64,000 bases of DNA, taken from the NCBI GenBank assembly GCA_947623455.1, contig OX392530.1:30597405-30661404 (forward strand). Reading direction: 5' to 3'. This stretch comes from Mimachlamys varia. Taxonomy: Eukaryota > Mollusca > Bivalvia > Pectinida > Pectinidae. Below, piece by piece: positions 37,633 through 49,631 of the stretch. The notes beneath the pieces are model-generated. The model saw only the letters and a list, made by a program, of their open reading frames with translations. It did not search any database and was not told the origin of the DNA. Numbering within the stretch: the stretch's first letter is position 1; every line of letters begins with the position of its first letter. Position numbers and translations under genes: made by a program.

Positions 37633-39454
37633 GTCCAGTCATTTTATGATTTTACCTTAAACTAATTGCAAAAGAATTTATTTTTGGTTTTTTATACAGG
37701 TTTTAGTATACATTGTAACAGAAAAAAAGTCTACATTAATCAAAATTGGGGAAAATAGTTTTTTCTACCCCTAAAAAATCCGAAAAATATCAAAAATAAT
37801 TACTTGATGGACCATTTTTTAACCCAAATATCAACATCAGGTGTAATACAGGATAACTAAAAAGCATTGTATGACAAGCCTGTTTGTTGTACAACACAAA
37901 ATCAATAACAAAACAGTTTGAATGGTTTTACGAAAAAAATTATGACACCTTGAAAATCACAAAAATGTTGTTAATTTATCAATATTTCAGCTTGTGTTGG
38001 ATTTTTAAGAAAGATCACTCAATCAATCAAGGTCACTATTGATTCTTGTTTTATGAGAATTTATTCACATATAGTTTCCTAATTTAAATTTCAGAAAGTG
38101 ATATATTTAACTTACACCTTTTAAATTATATGGCTGCTCAAAGTTTGTCTGTTGGTCTGATTTGGAGCTGATTTTAAATAAAATTGAATGATTCATCGAT
38201 TTATGTGAACAATATTTCATAAATACCTTCAGCATATGCTGAAATGTGCATTAAATTATTTTCTATGCAAGTTATTTTTAACAAAAAATAAAACATTTGA
38301 CAAGATACCTCCATTATATTACTTGAAATTAGGTAGATGAAAACCACATTTGGTGCAAATTTGACGTCCACGTTTTTCAACAACAAAATTGTGAATATAT
38401 TTCTTGTTTTTTGCTGGATTTTGAAATAATTTGGCAGTAATTACCACCATGACGTAGCCTTCTGGATAAAAGTAAATGAAATTTATGATTGATGTCAACT
38501 TTAAATCAATTGATTTTTCATATTCTGTTAATGAAAATGAATGGTGGGATACTTAATTTTTAATGAAAATACTAAAGAAAAGGAATCTTTAACTTCGAAT
38601 TAATCTCATGAAATCATAAGTTTTATGGTGGTTCCATTGGCAAAATTTCATTCAAATCGGACAAGACATATTCGAAAAAATATGATTTATGTTGTTCATA
38701 TTGATGGACTTTGCCATTTTTGTAGTGTTCAGGCAAAAATGCACGAATTGAAGTTTTTACCGTCAGTTATTGAATGTACTTTTTGAGAGAACTTGCCAAA
38801 TTTATTGTTTCTTAACAATATAAATAATACACAAAAGTATATGAACTGATTGGAAGCATTTGCTTTTCTTTTCATCAAAATATTTGTTAGAGAAATACGG
38901 ATATTGTTCATGTAGGCATGAAATAACACCAAATTGGTTTAACTGGTCAATTAAGAAGTGTCATATTATTTGTTTACATAAAAATATACCAATTCTTATT
39001 AATTAAAATTAGTTAATATGTTTTGGTTTCAGCAACTAAGTGTAGATTAAGTTTGTTTAGAGTCAGATATTTTTATCTTTTCCATTCAAAATGAGCAAAA
39101 ACGTCAATATTGTTAAATTAAACAAAAAAAATAGCCATTTTGATAGTTGATTTAATCGTTGATAGATTGCTTTTGGTTATTCTGAGCTCTACTCCATTTG
39201 GTCTTCATATACAATTAATTTCCTATGTTAATTATTGTAAAATAGCTAAATACTTCACTTCAAAAATTGTCATATATGTAATTTTTCTTGTTTCTGGACC
39301 ATAAAAATGGCTAAAAAATTAATTTCCCAAATTTTGATCGATGTAGACTTTTTTCCTGTTATTGTACAAATGATAACCATTCCAAAAACTAAAAAATAAA
39401 TTCTTTTGCAATTAGTTTGAGGTAAGGCCTGTTTTTTTGCTAAAATGACTGGAC
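37633..39454. mobile_element. TA-flanked non-autonomous DNA transposon (MITE), right-arm copy
   Basis: 1822 bp, bounded by TA on both sides (37631-37632, 39455-39456). The ends GTCCAGTCATTTTA and TAAAATGACTGGAC are exact inverted repeats, with looser inverted similarity running about 150 bp inward. No transposase is encoded. The TA target duplication suggests Tc1/mariner mobilisation (inference). Absent from the third copy. Confidence 0.75.
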
Positions 39455-40420
39455 TACATCGCACTTTTGATTGGTTGAAAAGTTGAACTTTCACCGGAAG
39501 TCACGTACTTCAATGCCACGTGCGGATTGTTGACGAGGATTATTATTTTTTTTTTTTTGAGTAAAAAAGACACTCGCTAAAGCTTGTGTCTGTTGTTATG
39601 TTACATGATGACAAGACCTTGCATAACCAATATCAGGAAATTACAAACCAGGTTAACTGTTCGGACCTTTTGGCCTGATGGTACGTCCTGAATTCATAAC
39701 ACTAGAGGTCTCGCTAAAGCTCGTGTCTTTTGTAACTTTTAAAAAATAACCAACTGTTTGTATGGCTGCGCGTGTGCTGGGGGCGTATTGTGTTCTGTTG
39801 GAAGTGGGACCGTTCTTCCAACGGCATCTTTTATAATTCCACCTCACCGACATGCCACAAAACAATTACCACAACACCCTTTTCAGACCATTTAATACTC
39901 AGCCGGAGTTGTTAGAATTGTGTGGAAATGACGAAAATACTTTTATTATCTCTGATTCTATGCATACGACGACTTTGGTGATCAAACCCCAGCCGTCTGC
40001 GTGGAAGGCCGGAGTGTTCGTTGTCAGTATATCAAAAACATGTTTATATATATGTATGGAGACGCGGCCCATTGCATAATGTACTGTAATATGTGGTTCC
40101 ATATATATCATATATTTATTATTTACTGACAGAAACTCATTCAACTAAACACCCGCAAACCTCCGAGTTACGAATTTTCGTTATGATAATATAAATAATG
40201 ATGTCACTTAAATTCAAAGTTGTCTCTGTAAGTATTTAGTAGAAGGTTTTTTGATCGCGTAAATGAACGGGGGGAAAAAGTCGCAGAACTTAAACCTGAA
40301 CGTTTATATTTTACTTTGTTTTGACCAATTCATTTCCATGTAACCTATTACACACATGCCATGTTTCCTGGTGACATTTTCTGTATATATGTGTATCTTT
40401 TCAGGATATTAATAAAAGAC
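39455..40420. other. 5' region of bZIP copy B
   Basis: Holds the proximal E-box module, GACAC hairpins and an untranslated stretch leading to the acceptor at 40404. A frame at 39852-40079 has a counterpart in copy C only in broken form, so it is probably untranslated. Confidence 0.5.
39469..39522 (-). promoter_or_regulatory. E-box/ETS/CCAAT module, right arm, bZIP-proximal
   Basis: Minus-strand CACGTG (39522-39517), then TACGTG, CTTCCGG (39500-39494) and ACCAATCA (39476-39469). About 0.9 kb upstream of copy B, just outside the TA-flanked MITE. Confidence 0.4.
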
Positions 40421-41066
40421 ATGGCAGAGGGAAATGTCGTTTCATTTTGCAGTCAGACTTCCTTTCCTCATCCCTACATTCGCCCGGATCAGCGAACCAC
40501 ACTATTGTCAGAAATGGGGCGTGCTATTACCACACCTTCAATGATTGACAGCAATGGGTACCAGTTGAAGCAATTCATGGTAAACCAGTCCTGTTTACCA
40601 CTGAAAAATGAACCAGCATCTCTACCCCATCTACTGAAGACCGAAGATGACCTCGATGTACCTTCCCGTGCAAAACGGCAGTTTGTACCTACCAATAAGA
40701 AGGATAACTCTTACTGGCTGAAGCGGTGTAAAAACAATGACTCGGCAAGGAGATCGAGGTTCAAGCGGAAATGTCTGGATAAAATTCTCGAGAAGAAATT
40801 GGCAGTTTTACAGAACGAGAATTGCCGATTGAAATATGAACTGAAAATGATTAAACATAACTTTAAAAACATCTCGACAAACACATTTGCTTCAAATGCA
40901 GTTGAATCAACTAATCTCACTGATGTTTTTGGTACTTACTCACATTACCGACGCGAGGCTCAGCGTCAAGGCAGACCGTTTCCAGAACAAGTTACGCATA
41001 TTCAGCCGACTCATTCCAGCGGGGATGAAAACGACTCATCGCACAGCTCATCTAATTACGATTCCG
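40421..41066 (+). CDS. bZIP copy B, exon 1 (bZIP domain)
   Basis: ATG follows acceptor CTTTTCAG at 40397-40404 by 16 nt. Ends in donor GTAAGG at 41067. Encodes SYWLKRCKNNDSARRSRFKR at residues about 97-116. Confidence 0.9.
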
Positions 41067-43123
41067 GTAAGGGCATTTATTTCCTGTGTGTTACAAAGGG
41101 CTACAAAGGCATTGGTAGTACTACATAATTAGAGTTTATTGAAATTTGCAATTAACTCCGTTATCTCAGTACAATGCGGGTAAAATTGGGTTGTGGGGCC
41201 TAAAGGGGAACCACCAGGAGTTATTCCCCTTCGCATAGACACTGAAGGTCAGCCTCTTCTACGAATAGCAGCAAGTCATGGATCTTTATTGACGACGGTC
41301 AAACAGATTCAAGTATTTTGGGCTAAATATGTTTAGAAATAAAAAAAAAACAAATTGGTTGTACACAAGATATAAATTAAATTTTATATAAAAAATGAAA
41401 CAAATTTGTGATATAACAAATTGGTTATAAAGGACGCACATAACTAAATCAGTCTATCACGAAGTCTATCATACGATTGTAATCCCTACTGAAAATTTGT
41501 TCCGGCTAAGTACAGTGATTCTGAGTAATCTAAATTGGTATTTGTTGACATATTCTGCATTGAATGAAATCTATAGATATTTAACTTAACAAAAATGTAT
41601 ACTTTTGGTAGATTTTGATGGTGGATCGATATGGGGTCAAACGTAAGAGGGTTTTCCCGTGCAATTACACTGGTTTGACATTTAAATTTCCGGTTGTCCG
41701 ACGCAGACGCCTGTAGCGAGCTAAATGCCACGAAACTCCTCATAAATGGCATTTGAAGTCTTTGCCATGTACATATATGTATCTGTAAATTCAAGCAGTT
41801 GTCACTAGAGTTGAACTTCAAATATTAGCTAGTTATTAGCTCGAAAGCTTAGTAACAACATATTAAATCATTTAATTGTGTGGGTCCTATAAAGGTGATC
41901 TAGTGAAATTAGACATTCAAAATTCAGAGCTACCGGTAAATATTCTGGGGTTCAGAGCGTAATGATTAGATGGATGATGGATTCATCATCGATTGATTGG
42001 GACTTGCCTTATACCCCATATTTTTGGGTGACTGGTTTGAATCTAGAGGTCACATTGTGGTAAATCGGCAGTCTTTGAAATCGGGTGTTGCTCCTGTAGT
42101 CTGCAAATGACAGATATCAGCCAAGAGATTGGTCAATACATGTTTTTTACCCTATGCCTATAGTTTTGCTCTGACGTTTTCCAAGATTGCAGACAGTGAA
42201 AGTAAGCGGACATTCAGGTTGCATCGGATGCATCATTATTAACAGAGTTGACGTGTTTAATGCACCTGTCATTAAACGGGTTTGGGACATATATAGTGTT
42301 GCCCATGTCCGTCCTGTTCAGTGGTTTTGGAACCAGCTAATCTCTGCAACTACCATTGTGATTCTCACCAAACTTTCCATACATATGTTTTTCATGGATA
42401 AAGCACCCAAGATGGCCACCACAAATTCTGATTGGCTTAAATCATATGCAATTATAACTTTTGTTGTTTGATTGATCTCAATGAAATTTTATTTTTAAAA
42501 AAATGATAACATGACAGCACCCGTTTTAAATAAAAAAAAGGCTATTTATTTATTAAATATGACCACAAAATGGTGGCTTCAGATTTGTCAGAATTCAGAT
42601 AATATCCAATTTTAATGAGATTGAACATTGTGAGGTATTTACATCGGAATGGGTTATACTAACACAATGGCGGTGTTAATTTATGAACAAAAAAACAAAA
42701 ACAAAATGGTTCTCTGATTGGCTGAAAACGTTTATTAATTTCATATGCCGGCGGGGGTATTCATGTCTTAAAGGCATCTTCTGGTTAAACTTATCATACA
42801 ATTTATAGTTATATAACATATGTTCCTTTTCAGGTGAATATCCGAATGCCGGTAGCTCTCCAAACTGTCACAGGGAGTGGAGGTCCGTCTGTTCCTCTGT
42901 CGACGGAGGCAGCTCCTCGGAGAGCATGGTATGCCCATCCGATTGCCCACAAGACGATAGGATGACTCCAGATGACGTTGATGAGACATTCTCAAGTCTG
43001 CAATTCACCGAAAAGGTTCAAAAGGTCCCCCATAAGTTGCGTATCAAAAAGAACTTACACTCCATTGTCGTAGGTTCTTGTGTGTCAGAGGACATTTCAT
43101 ATCGAGAGTCGCACCTTAGATGA
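40421..43123 (+). CDS. NFIL3/PAR-like bZIP transcription factor, copy B (right arm), 311 aa
   Basis: Exons 40421-41066 and 42834-43123, phase-1 junction (GATTCCG | GTGAATATCC), 311 aa. Same domain layout as copy A: N-terminal region with two SUMO-type motifs, bZIP at about 94-150, then a Ser-rich linker and a Ser/Cys-rich C-terminal part. The exon 1 protein is identical to copy A. Exon 2 has Asn, Arg, Glu, Val, Gln and Ile at positions where copy A has Ser, Gly, Ala, Ile, His and Ser. Several of these (Arg, Val, Gln, Ile) agree with copy C, so copy B looks closer to the ancestral state. All splice signals are intact. Confidence 0.88.
41067..42833 (+). other. Intron of bZIP copy B
   Basis: 1767 bp. 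The half next to exon 1 is identical to the copy A intron where compared; beyond about 41400 differences become frequent (about ten in 210 bp around 42100-42300). Confidence 0.8.
42834..43123 (+). CDS. bZIP copy B, exon 2
   Basis: Acceptor TCCTTTTCAG. Encodes EYPNAGSSPNCHREWRSVCS, later HKLRIKKNLHSIVVGSCVSE, and ends SHLR plus TGA. Confidence 0.9.
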
Positions 43124-43404
43124 AGTAAGTGAACGGCAATTAGAAATCACGTTGACACCTTATTACAGTCTCTAGTAGAGTTACGCAGAGTGAGCCACTT
43201 TACAAGACAAAAGTTTTATGGACCATTACAGCAGTATCACTAGTATTTGTTTAAGTCATATAAAAAACAAACATTGTTATCGGTTAAATGTTGTCCATGA
43301 TGATAGTCAGAGTGGTGCTTTGTAAGTGAGAAAATATGTTCTTGTGTTTGTTATATCTGTATGTATGAGTAAAGTTTACATAGTATTTTTGACATTGAAC
43401 ATAT

Positions 43405-45825
43405 TTATTGCCAATAAACATTGAACAATGGATTGGGCACAATTTATCTCAACTTATCACAGCCTTCTCCCATCACACATTTATAATTACATGACAACAA
43501 TGATGATCGGCATAAACATAATACATAAATGGTATTTTATATGATATTATCACAGGTAGAAATTTTACAAAATAGAAAATACTAACAAAATTTCTTGCTG
43601 GTTTTGATGAAATAATGCACATGTCTAAAAACGTTTAAGTTAAGGTCTAATAATAATTAAGAGCTACCAAGCAAAAGAAGCTCAATAGTAAAGATTATAC
43701 CTAAGGTATTCAAATTTTGAAATAAAAAGTGTTCGTCTTTCAATTAAAAAACGTTGATATTCAAATAAAAAGTGATAGGCATTTTCACAGGGATGGCCAC
43801 AAATGCAAGCAGGACTTTCAACTAGGTTGACTCGAAAAAGGTCATAATTAAGAGAACTATAATTGTGCCTCAGCTTAGTATGTATAATATTCAGTTTTCG
43901 TTCGCCAAAACTGAAGTACCTTGGAGGGGATGGTTGCTCATTTGACGAAAGAGAATTTTTAAATAACTGTAAAGAAGGCAGCGATCGTTCTGATTTATCT
44001 AAAGAATTCCAGCTACGAAGAGTGGAAGGTATAAACGAGAAATTTGAAAGAGAAAACCCAAGTAGAGGAACTCTATAATCACTGTTGTTTCTGAGAGTGT
44101 ACCTGTTATTTTCTGAAATAGTAGGTGGTACGGGATCGCTCATATAATCTGGAGTTAATCTGTTGTGCATTTTATAGAAAAGTTATAGTTTTCTACGTTT
44201 TCGACGATTTCGAAGAGTTTCGAAATGTATGTCTTCAATACTGGCATATGAAGGAAGTCCGGTAATTCGAGCAGCTTCTCTTTTGGCTTTCTCAGCTTTT
44301 CCGATTCAAACCTTGGTACAACAATCTCGTAATTCAGAAGCATATTCTAAAACTGGTAAAATGAATGACTTGTAAATGTGTAAGAGGCTATTCCTATTTA
44401 ACAAATATTTTAAACTTCGTAATACATTAATATTCTTCATTACAGAACTATAAAACGCATTGATATGATCCCCCCACTTGGCATTTGAATTAAGAGTTAC
44501 TCCCAAATGTTTATGGTGGTCTGTAAAATCTAAATCATTTCCATCAAATTTTAAATCTAAATCCTCATCTATGTCAGTAAAGTTAGAAATAAATATTACC
44601 TCTGTTTTGTTTGGATTAAATGTTACTAACCACCTTTTAGACCAACAATTTAAAGACTCAAGATCCCTAGTCAAAGTTGTTTGGATTTCGATACAGAATG
44701 AGGAAGACTGTAATAAAGAAGTATCATCTGCAAAAAGACGAGCAGCTGATTCTAGGACATCGGCAATATCATTTATGTAAATCAAAAATAAAACTGGCCC
44801 TAGAATGGAACCCTGAGGAACTCCGACTTCATTTAAACCAACTATTTAAGAACACTTTCTGTTGCCTATGAAATAAATAGTTTTCTAACCAGGTGTATAA
44901 TTCACAACAAATTCCATACGATTTTAACTTTACCATCAATCCTTTATGCCAAACCCAGTCAAAAGCTTTTTAAATATCACAGAATACCATACATACACGC
45001 TATTTTCTTCGAGAGCAATACAAATATTATGATAAATTTCGATGAGCTGATATACATTGGAATGAGCATGCATGAAACTAGACTGATGTTTATAAAACAA
45101 CAAGTTTTCAACAAGATCATTATGTAAGTATTTGTAAATGACTCGCTCAAACACTTTCCCAACAGTAGATAAAAGTGAAATTGGCCAATACTTTGAAGGA
45201 GAATGTCTTTCACCTTTTTTCAGAAGACGAAAACTCTTCAAGTATACCATCTTCATAAAAGGTAATACGAGCATGTTTTTTCATGTTATTTACCCTATTT
45301 CTTTGAGACTTTGATTTATTAACATCAGAAATAAGCTTGGATGACCTCGCGATTTTATGCAACCGATCTCTAATTCTCAATTGTTTTCTTAATTCAGAGG
45401 TCATCCAAGGTTTGTCATTGGCCTGAACATGACCGTTTTAGACGGTATACATAAATTTGCAAAACCTGCAATATCAATAGAGTCACAAAGGAAAAAATCA
45501 TTCCAATTATAATTAGAAATAAGGTTATTAAACATTTGAAAATCTGCTCTCTTATACAGCCACATTCTACGTTTATAAATGGATCTAAAAACATAACTAA
45601 GTTTAATACAGGCAGTACAACCACCGTGGTCACTAAAGGATTTATCAACTGGTTCGACAGAAGAATCAGCGAAATTCCTATCATGTCGAAAAGGTTCATG
45701 AAATCAAGCTATAAATAAATCATCTGTAGATACCTGATCATCTAAATGGGTTTCCGTTAAGCATATACTATCATATTCGCCGGCTATATCTTCGCATGTA
45801 ATCCAACTTAATCCTAACACTTCTA
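43405..45825 (-). pseudogene. LINE relic in right arm, mirror copy
   Basis: Same element as 24535-27015, sharing the endonuclease stop and the CDI*KAFD stop. It retains LLNRNSLLHIYK where the left copy is deleted, but has a frameshift near 44320 (CCTKV then stop) and a 1-nt insertion in the endonuclease part. The C-terminal frame is clearer here: SFIPSTLRSWN and the CICGHPCENAYHF zinc-finger-like CCHC region. Confidence 0.85.
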
Positions 45826-45997
45826 TATATTACGGTGAAATATCGAAAGCTCGTCAAGCATCGTGCAAGGATTGGTTTCAATATTCATATGTTGTAATAA
45901 CGGTAGAAACAAAATTGCCGAAAACTCAAAATTTCCCAAACACGAAAAAAATAGTAGATTAGCTCGAATAATATAAAACTAAATCCAAACTGGCTGT

Positions 45998-46313
45998 AAA
46001 AAAAACCAACAAAAATCCTGCAAAAGCCTTCATCACAGAAGACCTTACGCGCATGCGTCAAGAACCGGCAACGCGCCTCAATTATCTTAGAAGACATGAC
46101 GACATCACCTCAGCTTTGACAATGGACGGAAAGATTTTTGTCAAAGTACACGTAAGTTCGGACAAAATTAGATTAACCTCCCATCAAGATGCTCTGGTCA
46201 TACTGGAGTCTTCTGAAAGAGCATTACCGCTTCGTCGTTTGACTTCAATTATTTTCCATTTCAATTTCAAATATATTTTATTGATTAAATCAATCAATCA
46301 TCAATGGGATTGA
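45998..46313 (+). pseudogene. LINE ORF1-like C-terminal fragment
   Basis: Reads AFITEDLTRMRQEP, then TMDGKIFVKV and the DKIRLTSHQDAL region. This is the ED-LT-x-x-R ... A-x-T-x-DGKIFVK pattern common in ORF1/FP-like proteins of metazoan LINEs and other elements. It starts just outside the right arm and has no counterpart outside the left arm. Confidence 0.5.
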
Positions 46314-46607
46314 GCAACAGGCTTTACCTATATAAGCTCTCTCCCTTACCTCCGACATACTTTAAATAATACAATTTGAAAATATATATATGTACATTAT
46401 TTTCCATTACTTTTCAACTAACTCTTGATACTTTGTCTATATTTACATGTACTTTACAGTAACTTTTAAAACACTGAATATACATACAATATTATTATAT
46501 TAGAGTAGAACTGACTAAATATCTAATGTAAATAATTTTAATACATAGATTTTATGTTGAATAAAATCTACACTTCAATTATTTAAGCATTGATAACAAT
46601 TTTTTTT

Positions 46608-46713
46608 TAGTTTCATTGGGGTATGAAACTTTTGTTTGCAAACTGTATAAATCCGTGAGCGGATTCTGACAATAGTTTGCAAGAAAAATATTTTTCATAA
46701 CCCTGTGAAACTA
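46608..46713. repeat. Short foldback element
   Basis: TAGTTTCATTGGGGTATGAA pairs with TTCATAACCCTGTGAAACTA at the other end; inside, TTTGCAAACTGT pairs with ACAATAGTTTGCAA. About 106 bp in all. Confidence 0.75.
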
Positions 46714-47289
46714 AAAATAATTGACATCAACGCTTATATTAATTTTTGAAACTTATTTTCAAATTTAAAACATGTTTATGTACAATTTGACTGATCTAAC
46801 AACGGATTATTTTTTACAAATCAATACGCAACGTCAATTGCCGTATTGTGAAGTAACATTTTTCACGCCATTTTCGGAGTTTTTTTTTCACAAAAGTATG
46901 AAAAGAAAATCTCAACCAATCAGAAAGCCGCATTCTGCATACAATCAATGGAAATTAATTATTTGTCTAAGAACTTGATACAAATATGTTATGCTGGAAG
47001 TGTATCATCTCTTAATTGAATCGATGCAGTCTATTTATAATTAACAGTATTTTCAACATTTTTACATCGAATACTAGTCCCAAAATCAGAGATTTAATGT
47101 AATTGTAACAACGCAAATGGGCAACTGATTGTTTAGTTTTCATGGGTTTATTGTGAATGGTATACACGTAGTCCTACACATTCTGATAAACGTGTATAGT
47201 ATTTGAAAAAAATCCATGTATGACTTAATAGTTATCTCTAAGATGGCATACATTATTATGTTTTGGTGGCTCTTCCCAGTCTTGTATTA

Positions 47290-47830
47290 TTCCAAGATCA
47301 TTGTCAAAATGTGTTGTACCTCATTGTACAATTCAATTGTCTCATACACACGCATAGTTATACAAACATACACATGTATTATGGCCGTATTCATCAACCG
47401 TATTCGTTGCCTGTAATTCACGAAATACCCAAAAACCATATACAATGTTTGAAATGCAAATTATTGGGGGGGTTTTTTACGGTTTTTTTTTCAAGGATAA
47501 TTTCCAAAATACATTTTACATAATTATAGAATCCAATTATTTCTACCAAACAATGTATATGTATTGCTCTTACACACGACTTATATACATAGATATATGT
47601 GTGTGTGTACCTGTATCATGACCATATTTATCAACCATGTCCACTAACTGTAATTCACGAATTACCAACAAACCTATACTATATGCGGAATGTATATTGT
47701 ACTTAATTGTAGAATAATCTTATTCCATTTAATTTTTCAAACAATGTATACATTTCTCATACACACGACATGTACACGCATGTATGTATCTGTATCACGA
47801 CCGTATTCATCATCCAAGTCTGGTTTTACT
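47290..47830. repeat. Imperfect long tandem repeat, 3 units
   Basis: CGTATTCATCAACC-like blocks recur at about 47389, 47625 and 47804, each preceded by ACACACG...CATGTAT and followed by CTGTAATTCACGAA in the first two. The unit length is about 180-236 bp. Confidence 0.65.
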
Positions 47831-48584
47831 CCAATGCACTTAAAACAGCAGATTCTGCTGAATATCGTATTTTTTTTAATCAAGTTTTTCCCAAACACCA
47901 ATTTGCATATGCTTGGAAAGTATCTATGTAAAATATTTCCATGTTTTTTTCAGCATTTGCTGAAGATACCTACATACTGTGTTGTTATGGTATCTACTCC
48001 ATACATCTGTTTAACTTCAACCGTCGCTAGTGTAGAATCTGTTTTTTTTTTCTCTACTAAAATAAATATATTATATTAGATGTGGTCTGAATTTCCTCAA
48101 TTTTCATTTGCTAAAATATGGTCACATGGAGGTCCATATTTTGTTATATCAACCTGACGTTTCTATTTTTATAAATACCGAGTCAATATTGCGTTTTTGA
48201 CGTCATAAATGGAACAAATGCATGCAGCTAATTTTCATACTTTATCAAGACAGATATAATGCAAGTTAAGTCTTTTGCAAACAAGATTCAAATCTAATTT
48301 AAAAATTAAGGACCTTTGTTTACACAAGAGACCCGAAAAAGTATAATGTAGAATAAGATACAATCAATTAAGTTTCACCATACAACTGTTTCGTCCTTCT
48401 TAGACTCATGGTTAAATTTCGGGTCTTATTATTTTCTATTCTTCCTAAATAATTGTCTTCTTCTCAAAAATGGTAGTTACTACACCCTGCTTGATGCTAA
48501 GTATTATGGGAATAAGACAACTGGTTCACCCGTTGTCAGTATAATGTGACCAGGTGAGGTGTTCTGCTTTAGGTGGCTTCGGTG
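47831..48584. other. Non-coding stretch
   Basis: AT-rich; includes short CAGCA..TGCTG inverted motifs near 47850 and 47955 and a decayed hammerhead (listed). No gene is seen. Confidence 0.45.
48371..48412 (-). ncRNA. Decayed hammerhead ribozyme, copy 2
   Basis: Minus strand: CCATGA in place of the CUGANGA core, stem II GTCT/GGAC around AAGAA, then GAAAC, AGTT and GTA. The 3' core is intact; the 5' core has lost bases, so it should be inactive. Confidence 0.45.
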
Positions 48585-48770
48585 GTATACTTCAGTGTGG
48601 TAGCACTTTAATCGGAAAAAGATGCGGACTATCGCACGCAGGCTTTCACGAACATACCGCCGCCTCTCAAAACACATGCACTAAACACACGCATACACAT
48701 TAGTGCAAGAGTCCATCCTTTAATGTCCCTGGCTGTTAACCTGACATGAAACCTTATGAAATCAAAGCAT
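48585..48770 (+). repeat. SINE-like dispersed repeat, copy 2
   Basis: Same family as 20195-20350: TTCAGTGTGGTAGCACTTTA, GGACTATCGCACGCAGGC and CCCTGGCTGTTAACCTGACA. Confidence 0.6.
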
Positions 48771-49631
48771 GTAGGACTCGTATTTGCTTAGAAATGACCT
48801 AAAATTCTAAGTCGAAGAGGTGACTGACAAAATTAAATACGCCGAAGGAAATGTCCAAATCAAGATAAGGAGGTGCAAGAGCCATATAGTTTAATAAATT
48901 TCGTAATTTTCAAATGAATATAAAGAACATGTGTATATTCTGCACCGTGCAATTATTCGAATGAATTTTAAATGTGACATGCCGGTTACAACAAACGTTG
49001 GGTACCTATGATATAACAGTAAAATCATACATTATAGAGGCATTATTTCTTTTCAAAACTACCTTCACATGTGACCCCCATCACTCAACCTAGCTACGAC
49101 TGTTAATTGTAATAATCATTTATGCAGTTGTTTTTTCCCAGTACTCAGCATTAGCTCAGTCTGTCTATATGTTTTGCATATAGTGTAAAATTAAACATTT
49201 CTTGATACCAAAAAATATTTTTTTAGTATTTCATTCATTAATGAAGTTTATATACGAGTGTCTGTTATTTAGCATACATTTAAACATAACATATATATCG
49301 TATATACAAATTTATGTTTGAAATAATGGCACTGACCGCCGAGCTATTTCATCTTCGTAATGTTTTCTTATCATAAAATAAATAGATCGTCATTAAACAT
49401 TAGCATTCACCTGATTGTAATATAGATACATCATCATTTTACATTAGCGTTCATGAAGATATATTTACACTCTGATTGTTTCTTCTCTAAATGAATATAC
49501 CAACTGAAAACAACAAACAATAGACTATGTTTACAGTCTAAACTAACATTCACTCAATAACAATTGTTCCACTGATTATCATTATCACCTCATAACTGTA
49601 GTCAAACACGTGTCAAATGTCTATGGCGTCG
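48771..49631. other. Non-coding stretch
   Basis: AT-rich. Near 49320-49365 a diverged copy of the GAAATAATGGC...GCCGAGC repeat found at the palindrome centre is visible. No gene is seen. Confidence 0.45.

Larger units (their letters stand above)
35275..45971 (-). repeat. Right arm of the 21.6-kb inverted duplication
   Basis: Mirror of 24389-35032. It retains sequence lost from the left arm; for example, the block after GTTAGCGAAATAGAAG near 36530 is also present in the third copy at 54500. Divergence from the left arm is uneven: near zero around bZIP exon 1 and the innermost kilobase, several percent in the intron, exon 2 and LINE. Confidence 0.95.
45972..47289. other. Stretch right of the palindrome
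   Basis: After the ORF1-like fragment the sequence is AT-rich and non-coding, with one foldback element (46608-46713). No gene is seen. Confidence 0.5.

Noticed and set aside
39852..40144. 75-81-codon frames upstream of bZIP exon 1, identical in both arms
   Set aside because: Identity reflects the identical DNA block. The counterpart in copy C is frame-disrupted, so coding constraint is not supported.
40361..40420. Upstream ATG extending bZIP by 20 residues
   Set aside because: A conserved splice acceptor (CTTTTCAG) lies between it and the MAEG start in all three copies, and copy C does not keep the extension.
24389..45971. The palindrome as a pure sequencing foldback artefact
   Set aside because: The arms differ by substitutions, indels and private lesions and have a unique spacer, which a simple foldback read would not produce. 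A haplotype misjoin cannot be excluded from sequence alone.
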